From assembly GCA_963737145.1 (NCBI GenBank), contig CAVTRO010000002.1:434001-498000 (forward strand): 64,000 bases of DNA, in the 5' to 3' direction. The first letter of the stretch is position 1, and each line of letters begins with the position of its first letter. The notes under the pieces were generated by a model. It did no database searches. It worked only from the letters and a program-made list of their open reading frames with translations, and was not told the origin of the DNA. Shown piece after piece: positions 43,270 to 52,575 of this stretch. The DNA is from AP-15 sp963737145 (GTDB taxonomy: Bacteria; Pseudomonadota; Alphaproteobacteria; ATCC43930; CGMCC-115725). The position numbers and the translations under genes are program-made.

Positions 43270-44205
43270 TCACCCTGCGTCGACAAAGACGCCACGCAGC
43301 CAGTCGCAGGCTTCGTTCATCGCGGCGCCGGCCTTATCGACGACGCCGACCCAGAACATGAAACCGTGATTTACGCCGTCGTAACGAGAGAGGTTCGTCG
43401 GGACACCGGCTGCCCTCAGCTTCTCGGCGTATAATTCGCCTTCGTCGCGGAGCGGGTCGTACTCGGCCGTGATGACGAGGGCGGGTGGCAAGCCGGACAG
43501 GTCGGAAGAGCGGAGCGGTGAGGCATGCGGATGCGCGGCTTCCGACGCATCGTTCAAATAATGAGCCCAGAACCATTTCATCGTGTCACGAGTCAGCCCG
43601 TAGCCCTCCGCGTTCTCCTCGTAAGAGGGCGTACCGGGTGTGTGGTAGTCCGTTACCGGATAGAGCAGCAGCTGACCGCATAGTTCCGGACCGCCCTCGT
43701 CGCGCACCCTGAGCGCGGTAACTGCCGCTACATTGGCACCAGCGCTGTCCCCCGCCACGACGATGCGCTCTGGGTTTGCGCCCAGCTCGGCGGCATGCAC
43801 GGCCGCCCAGCGCGTCGCATGCAAAGAATCCTCGATCGCAGCTGGGAATTTGTGCTCGGGAGCGAGGTGATAGTCGACCGAGGCGACGACACAACCCGCG
43901 CCGCCACACAGATTGCGGCACATCCCGTCATGAGTATCAAGGCTGCACAGGACAAACCCGCTGCCGTGAAAGAACACCAGCAACGGGAATGGGCCCGTGC
44001 CGTGCGGCGTATAGATGCGGATGCGCAAGGGCCCGCCCGGCCCATCGATGGTCTGCTCGCGGACACTCGCGATCTCGGCGGCGGGCGCCATCAGGGCGAT
44101 CCGGGCCTCGTATTGCGCGCGCGCCACTTCGACCGGCAGGGTGTGCGTGGCGGGCACGCCGGTGCCCTCGTCCAGTAGTACCTGGATCTGCGGATCGACC
44201 GGCAT
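43270..44205 (-). CDS. HSL-family alpha/beta hydrolase (esterase/lipase)
   Basis: The 311-residue product has the hormone-sensitive-lipase family layout: the oxyanion motif FHGSGFVLCSLDTHD (HGGG changed to HGSG), the nucleophile elbow IVVAGDSAGANVAAV, the acid in VITAEYDPLRDEGELY, and the catalytic His in DGVNHGFMFWVG. Such enzymes hydrolyse short-chain esters. It ends its operon-like run 23 bases downstream of the D-aminoacylase-like gene. An esterase beside Baeyer-Villiger monooxygenases is the classic pairing in which the ester product is cleaved, which supports a catabolic role. Confidence 0.92.
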   Translation of the reverse strand: MPVDPQIQVLLDEGTGVPATHTLPVEVARAQYEARIALMAPAAEIASVREQTIDGPGGPLRIRIYTPHGTGPFPLLVFFHGSGFVLCSLDTHDGMCRNLCGGAGCVVASVDYHLAPEHKFPAAIEDSLHATRWAAVHAAELGANPERIVVAGDSAGANVAAVTALRVRDEGGPELCGQLLLYPVTDYHTPGTPSYEENAEGYGLTRDTMKWFWAHYLNDASEAAHPHASPLRSSDLSGLPPALVITAEYDPLRDEGELYAEKLRAAGVPTNLSRYDGVNHGFMFWVGVVDKAGAAMNEACDWLRGVFVDAG

Positions 44206-44228
44206 CGGTTGGTCTCTCGCGACCTCGG

Positions 44229-45947
44229 CTATTGCGCTGCGCTCGCCAAAGGCGCCGCACGGGCCGGCAGAAAGCGGTCGAGCACTTGCCCCGGACCTCT
44301 CTCAAGCCGCTCATAGTCTTTGCCGTCGAAAACCCGAATCCCATTGACGAATACGCCGTGCACGCCAATCGGCTCCCGGATGGTGCGTGTGCCGCCGCCA
44401 GGCAGGTCGTTGAGCCGGCGTGGCGCCGAGATCCCAACCGTGGCGGGGTCGAACAGCAGCAGATCGGCATGCGCGCCGACCGCGATGCAGCCGCGATTGG
44501 GGATGCCGTACAGCCCAGCCTGGTGGCTCGTCAGGCGGCGCACGCCTTCCGGAAGGTCGAATGCGCCGCGTTCGCGCACCCAGTGCCCCAAGAGATAAAG
44601 ACCGAAGCCCGCATCGCACAGATAGACCAGATGCGCGCCGGCGTCAGATAACGCGATTACTCCCGCCTTGTGCTTGACCAACGGCTCGACCCCGTCGTCG
44701 ACGGCGTTGAAGAAGCGGCCAATCAGACCCGTGTCGAGGTTCTCATCGAGCCCGAGATCGAGCAGCACGTCGAGCGGGTCGCGACCGGCTTCACGCGCAA
44801 TCTCGGCGACGGTGCGGTTGGCGAGCCCGGTATTCTTTGCCTTCACCGGCGCGGCGACGATCACGCGCTCCCAGTTGCCCTGGAACACCGTGCCAGGCTT
44901 CGGATTGCGCAGATCGGCCCGGAAGGCATCGCGGAAACTCGCGTCGCGGAACACCGCCTTTAGCTGCTCGCGGTCATAGGCCTTGATCGGGTCGAATGCC
45001 GGATGGCTGTAGAACGGATAGGCGCTCGCCAGCGTGAAATCGAACGACAGCGGCTGACAGGTGATCTGGATATAGAGCTCGTTGCCGCGGGCTTGGGCTG
45101 CGGCGCAGGCGTCGAACACGCCGAGTGCTCGCTCCGGATACTGCTCGTTATAGAGCGCGACCGCGGTGCTCATGAAAATGCGGCGGCCGTGCCGGGCCGC
45201 GATTTCCTCCATCGCGTCGGGCATGATCGGGCCGGAAGAAATCTCGACGACGCCGCGTCCAGGCCCGCCCATCGCGCCGACCAGCGCGTCGAATTCCGAC
45301 AGGTCGCTGATCGTGGACGGCATCGGCACGCCGCCCCAGCCGGAATGGTTGAGTGAGTAGGAGGCACCAAGCCCGATGGCGCCCTGATCCATCGCCTCGG
45401 CGACGAGGCGCTTCATCTCAGCCAATTCGGCGGCGGTCGGCTGCTTTCGGACGGAGGCGTCATCGCCCATCACGGCGGTGCGTATCGCGGAATGCCCGAC
45501 CAGCACGCCGAGGTTCATGTATGGGCCGCGCCCGCGCAGCATCGTCATGTATTCGGCGAAAGACTGGAACCGCCAGTCAATACCGGCACGCAGCGCATCG
45601 AGGTCCATCCCTTCAACGATCGCGAGGTTGCGCATGATCAGGTCACGCAGCGGCGGCGGGCTCGGCACAATGCCGAAGCCGCAATTGCCCATCACCGCCG
45701 TCGTGACCCCGAGCGAGGGCGATGGCGACAGCGTCGGGTCCCAAGTGACCTGCGCGTCATAATGCGTGTGCAGATCGATGATGCCTGGCATCAGCGCGAG
45801 CCCGCCGGCGTCGACGACCTCGGCGGCGTCCCTGCCGACCTTGCCGACCGCGGCGATGCGGCCATTACTGACCGCGACATCGGCGTTGATCGGGTCGTGC
45901 CCGAGTCCATCCACCACAATGGCGCCGCGGATTACGAGGTCATGCAT
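44229..45947 (-). CDS. N-acyl-D-amino-acid deacylase family amidohydrolase
   Basis: ATG 45947 is preceded by GAGGAGGTGGCG and gives MHDLVIRGAIVVDGLGHDPI; an upstream in-frame ATG would add 36 atypical residues. The 572-residue product has the family's metal motif GIIDLHTHYDAQVTWDP, then GVTTAVMGNCGFGIVPSP with the bridging Cys, the His-rich VLVGHSAIR, and the late HADLLLFDPATVG box. Members hydrolyse N-acyl-D-amino acids or related amides. It is divergent from the IclR regulator and first in a minus-strand pair with the esterase. A perfect palindrome lies 35 bases upstream. Confidence 0.92.
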   Translation of the reverse strand: MHDLVIRGAIVVDGLGHDPINADVAVSNGRIAAVGKVGRDAAEVVDAGGLALMPGIIDLHTHYDAQVTWDPTLSPSPSLGVTTAVMGNCGFGIVPSPPPLRDLIMRNLAIVEGMDLDALRAGIDWRFQSFAEYMTMLRGRGPYMNLGVLVGHSAIRTAVMGDDASVRKQPTAAELAEMKRLVAEAMDQGAIGLGASYSLNHSGWGGVPMPSTISDLSEFDALVGAMGGPGRGVVEISSGPIMPDAMEEIAARHGRRIFMSTAVALYNEQYPERALGVFDACAAAQARGNELYIQITCQPLSFDFTLASAYPFYSHPAFDPIKAYDREQLKAVFRDASFRDAFRADLRNPKPGTVFQGNWERVIVAAPVKAKNTGLANRTVAEIAREAGRDPLDVLLDLGLDENLDTGLIGRFFNAVDDGVEPLVKHKAGVIALSDAGAHLVYLCDAGFGLYLLGHWVRERGAFDLPEGVRRLTSHQAGLYGIPNRGCIAVGAHADLLLFDPATVGISAPRRLNDLPGGGTRTIREPIGVHGVFVNGIRVFDGKDYERLERGPGQVLDRFLPARAAPLASAAQ

Positions 45948-45982
45948 CGCCACCTCCTCTGCTTTCCAGCGAAACGCTTCCT

Positions 45983-45998
45983 GTCTTCTATAGAAGAC
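45983..45998. promoter_or_regulatory. Perfect 16-bp palindrome, candidate IclR operator
   Basis: GTCTTCTATAGAAGAC equals its own reverse complement. It is the only such site seen in the 128-base gap between the deacylase and the IclR-family regulator. IclR proteins bind palindromes of about this length, so control of both divergent transcription units is likely. Confidence 0.6.
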
Positions 45999-46075
45999 GT
46001 ACGATTTAAATTGAACTTTGCGCGCTTTGCTACCATCCTGTTCAGCATGGGTCAATAAGGTTGATCAGGCAAACG

Positions 46076-46954
46076 ATGGATCGGCCAAGGTCAGCGGGTT
46101 CAGGCATCAGCAGCTTCTTGGCGAAGACGCGCGAAAGCGAGCCGAGCAACGCAACCGACGAGAGCGTCGTTCGTGTTGATTTCGGCAAGAACACCCTGGG
46201 CAAACCGGTCGGTGCGGTTCTTGCAGCGGTCAAAGTGCTGCGGACCCTGCACAGTTCAGAGCGGCCATTGAATGCGAGTGAAGTCGCGCGCTCGGCGGGA
46301 CTGTATCGCGGGACCGCATACAACATCCTGCGGACGCTGCAAGCCGAGGGCTTCGTCGGCTATGACGAGGCGACCCGCAGCTATTCGGTGAGCCTCCACA
46401 TTCTCGAACTCGCCTATGGCGCGTTGCGGCGCAGCGGCCTGATCGACATCGCGCGTCCGCTGATGCATGCGGTCGCCGATGCGCATGACGTGACGGTCTA
46501 CCTGTCAAAGGTGCTGGGGCCGTCATCGATGCTGCTGCTGGATTGGGTGGGCGGGCTGCGTCCCGACCCGTACGTGACCGTGGGGCGGCCACATCCGAGC
46601 CCGGCCGGTGCCTCGGGCGTCGTCATCGCCGCCTTCGGTAACAGCAGCGAACCGGAGCTGGAGGCGCTGCTTTCGCATGTCAAATGGCACCGGAAGCCGT
46701 CCTTTTCCGATTTCATGGCTCGCGTCAAAGAAGCGAAGCAAGCCGGCTTTTCCGTGGACCGCGGCACGATGTTCCGAGGCGTCACGCTCGTGTCGGTGCC
46801 GGTTCTGTCGCCGTCTTGGGAGTTGTTGCTGATCCTCACCGCCGCCGGGCATTCGCACGATCTCGACGACGATGCGGTGGGAGGACTGAGCCGCGCCCTG
46901 CAATCCGCGGCGGGCCGGCTCTCGGATAGTTTGCCGTTGTTGCGGCTCGGATGA
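46076..46954 (+). CDS. IclR-family transcriptional regulator
   Basis: The ATG at 46076 is preferred over a TTG at 46061. The 292-residue product has an N-terminal extension of about 45 residues, then the winged helix-turn-helix (VLAAVKVLRTLHSSERPLNA, SEVARSAGLYRGTAYNILRT) and the IclR effector domain (TVYLSKVLGPSSMLLLDWVG to the end). Family members sense small aromatic or carboxylic acids and act as repressors or activators. It overlaps a potential early start of the first monooxygenase gene by 4 bases, so it may be co-transcribed with the plus-strand catabolic genes. Confidence 0.88.
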   Translation: MDRPRSAGSGISSFLAKTRESEPSNATDESVVRVDFGKNTLGKPVGAVLAAVKVLRTLHSSERPLNASEVARSAGLYRGTAYNILRTLQAEGFVGYDEATRSYSVSLHILELAYGALRRSGLIDIARPLMHAVADAHDVTVYLSKVLGPSSMLLLDWVGGLRPDPYVTVGRPHPSPAGASGVVIAAFGNSSEPELEALLSHVKWHRKPSFSDFMARVKEAKQAGFSVDRGTMFRGVTLVSVPVLSPSWELLLILTAAGHSHDLDDDAVGGLSRALQSAAGRLSDSLPLLRLG

Positions 46955-47010
46955 TTGAAGCGTCAGCCAGGGTGGACGCCGCTGGTCGTCGCCAGACGAA
47001 GGAGGGAAGC

Positions 47011-48651
47011 ATGGGTGCGGTGCAGGCAGTGCGGCACGAGGCTCAATCGGAGACCGGTACCGAGTTCGACGCGATCGTAATCGGCGCCGGGGTTGCCGGG
47101 CTCTACCAGCTCTACAAATTGCGCGAGCTTGGCTTGCGGGTGCGGGTATTCGAGGCCGGCAGCGGGGTAGGCGGCACCTGGTACTGGAATCGCTATCCCG
47201 GCGCGCGTTTTGACTCGGAGAGCTGGACCTACGGCTACTCGTTCTCGAAGGAACTGCTCGAGGAGTGGGACTGGGACGAACACTTCGCGGCGCAGCCCCA
47301 GACCGAGCGGTACCTTAACTACGTGGCCGACAAATTCGACCTGCGTCGCGATATCCAATTCGACAGCCGCGTCGCGGCGGCGCATTACCGCGAAGAGACG
47401 CGCAGCTGGGAGATCGTGTTGGACGGGGGCGGCTGCTATTCGACGCAATTTCTGATCACCGCCATCGGCATTCTTTCGGCCCCGACGATGCCGAACATCC
47501 CCGGCATTTCGAGCTTCGAGGGCCTGTCGTGCCATACCCATAGCTGGCCCAAGGAAGGCGTCGATTTCGCCGGCAAGCGGGTCGGCATCATCGGTACCGG
47601 CGCCACCGCGGTGCAGACGATCCAGGAGATCGCCAAAACCGTCGGTCACCTGACCGTGTTCCAGCGCACCCCGAACTGGTGCGCGCCGCTGCATAACGGA
47701 AAGATCAGTAAAGAGGAGATGCGGGACATTCGCGCCCACTACTCCGAAATCCTGGCGCTCTGCGGGACGACGCCGGGCTGCTACATCCATAACCCGGATC
47801 CCCGCAAAACGCTGGAGGTGACGCCGGAGGAACGCGAAGCTTTCTGGGAGAAGCTTTACGCCGAGCCGGGGTTCGGCATCTGGCAGGGCAATTTCAGCGA
47901 CATGCTGACCGACCGCGAGGCCAACGCGCTCGCCTCGGAGTTTGTCGCACGCAAGATCCGTGCGCGCGTCCATGACCCGGTTGTCGCCGAAAAACTGATC
48001 CCGAGGAACCACGGCTTCGGCACACGCCGGGTGCCGCTCGAGACCGGATATTACGAGGTCTACAACCAGCCAAACGTCGAATTGGTTGACCTCAACCAAA
48101 CGCCGATCGAGCGCATCACCCCGCGCGGCATTCGGACCGGCGAGCGCGAGCACAGCTTCGACATCATCATCTACGCGACCGGTTTCGACGCTATCACGGG
48201 CGCCTTCGACCGGCTCGATATACGCGGCGTCGACGGCGTGCGGCTCACGGAGATGTGGAAAGACGGCCCGCAGACCTATCTCGGCGTTCTGGTGGAGGGT
48301 TTTCCCAACCTGCTGATGGCCATGGGCCCGCACGCCGGGCTCGGAAATTACACGCGCACCGCAGAATACAGCGTCGAGTGGGTCACCGGTTTGGTCCGGT
48401 TCGCAACCGAGCGCGGCCTGACCCGGATCGAGGCCACCGCCGCCGGTGTCGCCGAATGGACCGACCACGTCTTGGCGCTCGGGCAGGGCCAGCTGATGAA
48501 CGAGATCGGCTCCTGGATGACGGGCGTCAACCGCAACGTAGAGGGCAAGCAGAAACCCCGGATTATGCGCTACAGCGGCGGCCACCCCGCCTATCGCGAG
48601 CACTGCGACGCCGTCGCGGCGGATGGCTATCGCAAGCTCGCGCTGGCCTAG
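47011..48651 (+). CDS. Baeyer-Villiger-type flavin monooxygenase 1
   Basis: ATG 47011 follows AAGGAGGGAAGC; an upstream ATG at 46951 lacks a site. The 546-residue product has an FAD Rossmann motif (FDAIVIGAGVAGLYQLYKLR), GGTWYWNRYPGARFDSESW, the Baeyer-Villiger fingerprint FEGLSCHTHSWPKEG and an NADPH Rossmann motif (VGIIGTGATAVQTIQEIA). This is the cyclohexanone-monooxygenase-like group, which inserts oxygen next to a ketone to give esters or lactones. Two such genes, an LLM monooxygenase and an esterase sit close by. The long open frame on the opposite strand is only its mirror. Confidence 0.93.
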   Translation: MGAVQAVRHEAQSETGTEFDAIVIGAGVAGLYQLYKLRELGLRVRVFEAGSGVGGTWYWNRYPGARFDSESWTYGYSFSKELLEEWDWDEHFAAQPQTERYLNYVADKFDLRRDIQFDSRVAAAHYREETRSWEIVLDGGGCYSTQFLITAIGILSAPTMPNIPGISSFEGLSCHTHSWPKEGVDFAGKRVGIIGTGATAVQTIQEIAKTVGHLTVFQRTPNWCAPLHNGKISKEEMRDIRAHYSEILALCGTTPGCYIHNPDPRKTLEVTPEEREAFWEKLYAEPGFGIWQGNFSDMLTDREANALASEFVARKIRARVHDPVVAEKLIPRNHGFGTRRVPLETGYYEVYNQPNVELVDLNQTPIERITPRGIRTGEREHSFDIIIYATGFDAITGAFDRLDIRGVDGVRLTEMWKDGPQTYLGVLVEGFPNLLMAMGPHAGLGNYTRTAEYSVEWVTGLVRFATERGLTRIEATAAGVAEWTDHVLALGQGQLMNEIGSWMTGVNRNVEGKQKPRIMRYSGGHPAYREHCDAVAADGYRKLALA

Positions 48652-48731
48652 CCCCACAGCGGCGGCCAGGCTCGCCAGCCAGCTATAGCTCAGACCGATA
48701 TTAGCGACACACAGCGAAGAAGGAGCGCTCC

Positions 48732-49827
48732 ATGGATGTCGGCATGATGATGGTGTTCGCCAGTTACGGCTGGGATGACTGCTCCGATGCGCGCGTATGG
48801 GAGGAGGAAATCCGGCTGGCCCGGCTCGCCGCCGATTTAGGGTTCGACTGCCTGTGGTCGGCCGAGCACCATTTCAACGACTATTCGTTCGTCCCCGACA
48901 ACCTGCAGCTGATGACGTATCTGACCGCGCTCTGCCCCAACGTCGATCTCGGCACCGCAGCGGTCATCCTGCCCTGGCACGACCCGCTGCGTGTCGCTGA
49001 ACAGGCGGCTGTGCTTGATATGCTCAGCAAGGGCCGATTGCGCCTCGGTCTCGGCCGCGGTCTTGCGCGGCGGGAGTTCGCCGCATTTCGCCTGAGCATG
49101 GACGAGTCGCGGGAGCGCTTCGACGAGGCGGCTCCGATGATTGTCAAGGCGTTGAAGACCGGGTTTATCGAAGGCGACGGCAAGTTCTACAAGCAGCCGC
49201 GCATCGAGATCCGGCCGCGGCCGCAATATTCCTTCGACGGCCGCATCTACGCCGTGGCATCCAGCGAGGACTTCGATCGATTCCGCCGCCAAGCTCGGCG
49301 CCCATATCGTCATGTTCGCCGACCGTCCGTGGGAAATGCGGCTGCCGGCGATCGAGCGCGGCCGCGAACTGCACCGCAGATATCACGGCACCGAGCCGCC
49401 CCAGGTCATGCTGACCGAGTTCTGCGTGTGCGGCACCAACCTCGCCGAAACCGAGGAGGAAGCGCGCAAATACCAGGGCAAATTCGTCGAGAGCAATTTT
49501 TATCACTATGAATTTTTGGGCGATCACTTCAAGACCGTGAAGGGCTACGACGCCTACCAGCAGAAGGCCGAAATCGCGCGCAAGGGCGGCCTGGAAGGTG
49601 CCGTAGCCGGCTTCATGCGGGCCGCAAGCTGGGGAACGCCTGACAAGATCCTGCGCGGGCTCGAAGAGCGGCGGAAGATCATCGGCGATTTCGAACTCAA
49701 CGTCGCCTTCCGCTTCGGCGGCACGCCTTACGGGGTCGCGGAGCGCGGCCTGAGGCTCTTTGCCAAGGAGGTGCTGCCGGTGCTCAAGTCACAATCCTCG
49801 AGCAAAGTTCGCGAGGCTGCCGAATAA
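48732..49827 (+). CDS. LLM-class flavin-dependent monooxygenase with one frameshift
   Basis: ATG 48732 lies 9 bases after GAAGGAGCG. The first frame reads MDVGMMMVFASYGWDDCSDA, LARLAADLGFDCLWSAEHHF and LRLGLGRGLARREFAAFRLS and breaks near 49270; the rest (SIDSAAKLGAHIVMFADRPW, then AGFMRAASWGTPDKILRGLE) is in another frame ending at 49827. Joined it gives about 365 residues of the bacterial-luciferase-like family, whose members use FMNH2 or F420. All else in the sequence looks functional, so the single indel could be a sequencing error or recent loss. It lies between the two Baeyer-Villiger genes. Confidence 0.85.
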
Positions 49828-49891
49828 AGCGCTCCGTCGTAAGGAGCGGCGGCGTCCCTTCATAACCTCCAACACGGGTAGGAGATCCGAC

Positions 49892-51541
49892 ATGCCGACA
49901 CGCACATCAGAGCCCGCAAAATTTGATGCGATAGTAATCGGTGCTGGAGTCGGCGGTCTCTACGCGATCTATCGCCTGCGTAAACTCGGCCTCACAGTGC
50001 GCGGCTTCGAGGCCGGCGGCGGGGTTGGCGGCACCTGGTACTGGAACCGCTACCCAGGGTGCCGCTGCGACGTCGAAAGCATGGAATACTCGTATTCCTT
50101 CTCGGACGAGCTGCAGCAGGAATGGCATTGGCCAGAGCGCTACGGTACGCAACCGGAGATACTGCGTTACATCAACCACGTGGCTGACCGCTTCGACCTC
50201 AGGCGCGACATCGAGTTCAACACCCGGGTCAAAGAGGCGGTCTTCGACAGCAGGACAAACACATGGACCGTCAGGACTGACAAAGGTCACACGGCGACCG
50301 CGCGCTTCTGTATCATGGCGACCGGCAATCTATCGACACCTCGCAGGCCGAGCCTCCCCGGCTTGGAGAGCTTCAAGGGGAAGTGGTATCACACCGGGTT
50401 ATGGCCCCATGAAGGGGTCGATTTCACCGGATTGCGAGTCGGCGTGATTGGAACCGGCTCGTCTGGTGTCCAGTCGATACCCATCATCGCAAAGCAGGCA
50501 AAGCATCTTTACGTCTTTCAGCGGACAGCCAATTTCAGCCTGCCCGCACGCAATGCGCCACTGGATCCGGATAAAGAGAGCGCTCACAAAGCGCAGTACC
50601 CCGAGCGCCGCCGCGCCGCCTTCGATACGCCATTCGGGATTGCCGGGTATCCGGCGCCGGTAAAGTCCGCGCTCGATGCCGCCGAGGAGGAGCGGCTGCG
50701 CGCTTACGAGGCAAAATGGGCCGAGGGCGGCAGCATCAGCTTCCTGTATTCATTTACAGATCTGTTGATCAACAAAGAGTCCAACGAAACGGCGTCAGAG
50801 TACGTGCGCCGGAAGATCCGCGCTACGGTCAAGGACCCCAAGACGGCGGAGCTGCTGTGCCCCAATGATCATCCAATCGGCACCAAGCGGCTCATTCTCG
50901 ATACGGATTACTATGAGACTTACAATCGCGACAACGTCACATTGGTCGACATCAGAAGCAAGCCGATCGAAGAAATCACGCCTACCGGATTGCGTACCGC
51001 CGATGCCGACTACGCGCTCGATGCAATCGTTTTTGCAACGGGCTTTGATGCGATGACGGGGGCAATGAAAGAGATCGACATTCACACTGACGCAGGGATG
51101 TCGGTTCGCGAGAAGTGGGAACATGGTCCGCGCACCTATCTCGGGATCATGATCGCCGGGTTCCCAAATCTCTTTATGATTACCGGCCCGCAAAGCCCTG
51201 GCGTCAAAAGTCAGATGATATTGGCTTGCGAGCAGCACGTCGATTGGATCGCGGATTGCGTGCAGTACTTACGCGACCATGGGTTCTCGTGCATCGAGGC
51301 AGAGGAGGATGCCGAGGATGCTTGGGTGCGGCACAACAACGAGGTTGCAGATCGTACCCTCTATCCCTTGGCGAACTCATGGTACGTCGGCGCCAATATT
51401 CCAGGCAAACCCCGTGTATTCATGCCGTATGTCGGTGGCGTCGCAGCGTACAAGAAGAAATGTGATGAGATCGCGGCCAGGGGCTACGAAGGCTTTCGTA
51501 TGGGTGGTTGCGCAGAAGACCAGCGGTTCGCCGCAGATTGA
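49892..51541 (+). CDS. Baeyer-Villiger-type flavin monooxygenase 2
   Basis: ATG 49892 follows TAGGAGATCCGAC. The 549-residue product parallels monooxygenase 1: FAD motif FDAIVIGAGVGGLYAIYRLR, GGTWYWNRYPGCRCDVESME, fingerprint FKGKWYHTGLWPHEG, and NADPH motif VGVIGTGSSGVQSIPIIAKQ. The C-terminus KPRVFMPYVGGVAAYKKKCD matches full-length family members. The two paralogues differ substantially, so they are probably not a recent tandem copy and may act on different ketones. Intact frame. Confidence 0.93.
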   Translation: MPTRTSEPAKFDAIVIGAGVGGLYAIYRLRKLGLTVRGFEAGGGVGGTWYWNRYPGCRCDVESMEYSYSFSDELQQEWHWPERYGTQPEILRYINHVADRFDLRRDIEFNTRVKEAVFDSRTNTWTVRTDKGHTATARFCIMATGNLSTPRRPSLPGLESFKGKWYHTGLWPHEGVDFTGLRVGVIGTGSSGVQSIPIIAKQAKHLYVFQRTANFSLPARNAPLDPDKESAHKAQYPERRRAAFDTPFGIAGYPAPVKSALDAAEEERLRAYEAKWAEGGSISFLYSFTDLLINKESNETASEYVRRKIRATVKDPKTAELLCPNDHPIGTKRLILDTDYYETYNRDNVTLVDIRSKPIEEITPTGLRTADADYALDAIVFATGFDAMTGAMKEIDIHTDAGMSVREKWEHGPRTYLGIMIAGFPNLFMITGPQSPGVKSQMILACEQHVDWIADCVQYLRDHGFSCIEAEEDAEDAWVRHNNEVADRTLYPLANSWYVGANIPGKPRVFMPYVGGVAAYKKKCDEIAARGYEGFRMGGCAEDQRFAAD

Positions 51542-51765
51542 GGTATCCATTACGTTCGGCCCGCGAGCATTTGACAACGGACACTGGCAACCCGCAAATC
51601 CATCCTCACCGGGTCTCTGGCGAGCCTCCGCGGCTCAGACGGTGACGTCCAGGGCGGCCGATCTCGGCCTCAACGCGTCATCCCGACGCGGGTCAATTCG
51701 GCTCCCGACCGGCTCGGTCACTATGGGGCGATTGTCTGTACTGAGTTTCGAGCACGGAGGTCACA

Positions 51766-52209
51766 ATGGCGCACGCTGTCGCAATCGAACGGGTCGATCA
51801 CATCGGTATTCGAGTGCGAAACCTTGACCGCGCGCTGGCCTTTTACGGAGTGCTGGGGTTCGTGCTGGTTCGCCGCGCCGACGGCGACGATGTAGCGATC
51901 GTTCGCCACGAGAACGGAATCGAGCTCAATCTCGTGTTCAACGCGAATGCCGGCGATCCAGCAGGCAACATTCTGATGGATCGCCAGGACAAATTCCCCG
52001 GTTATACTCACATCGCGCTGCGCGTCACCTCCATTCCTGCGACGATCGCCGCGCTGAAGGAAAATGGAATTGCGATCACCCAGGGACCGGTCAGATTCGG
52101 CGAAAGCGGGGAGATCTCGGTGTTCGTGCGCGACCCCGATCGCAACGTCATCGAGCTGCGCGGCCGCGAACAGGGCGTAGTCGAGGGCGTTATCCGTTAC
52201 GTACCGTAG
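51766..52209 (+). CDS. VOC family protein (glyoxalase/dioxygenase fold)
   Basis: The 147-residue product has two beta-alpha-beta-beta-beta modules: VDHIGIRVRNLDRALAFYGV with the first metal His, IELNLVFNANAG with Glu, YTHIALRVTSIPATIAALKE with the second His, and ISVFVRDPDRNVIELRG with the last Glu. The four ligands expected in a glyoxalase I or extradiol-type metal site are therefore present. It stands between monooxygenase 2 and the RidA fusion in the same orientation. Substrate unknown. Confidence 0.9.
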   Translation: MAHAVAIERVDHIGIRVRNLDRALAFYGVLGFVLVRRADGDDVAIVRHENGIELNLVFNANAGDPAGNILMDRQDKFPGYTHIALRVTSIPATIAALKENGIAITQGPVRFGESGEISVFVRDPDRNVIELRGREQGVVEGVIRYVP

Positions 52210-52575
52210 TCTTTTCGACCTTGGTCGATTATCTCAGAGCGAGGATGCCCGGAGGGGCGAAGTGCGCGGGGCCCGATCCGCCCGGGTTAGCCAATGGCAC
52301 CGGAAGGCGAAACCGCGTCACCGGACCGCCAATCTCATTGAGTGTTGACATTGTTAATCGTCGAGACAGAAGTAAGTTGACTAGGTTTCGTCGAATTTTG
52401 GCATTTATGACAAGATGCGCCCGCGCAACGGGTTCAGCCGGCTTTGCCTCCGGAAATTCACCGAGCTAATTTGATCTCTGTGAGGGGTGGGCGGCAAACG
52501 TTGCCACCCGACGTTTGAGCACGATCCTGATACTGGGCGGCCGCATCGGCCGACGCACAATAAGGGGGCAACGAG
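52210..52575. other. No gene recognised
   Basis: No coding sequence seen. A TTGACA box at 52345 lacks a convincing -10 partner. The last bases contain GGGGGCAACGAG ahead of the RidA start. Confidence 0.4.

Noticed and set aside
46963..48657. 564-codon open frame on the minus strand
   Set aside because: It lies exactly opposite Baeyer-Villiger monooxygenase 1, has no family motif, and mirrors the GC-rich codon pattern of the real gene.
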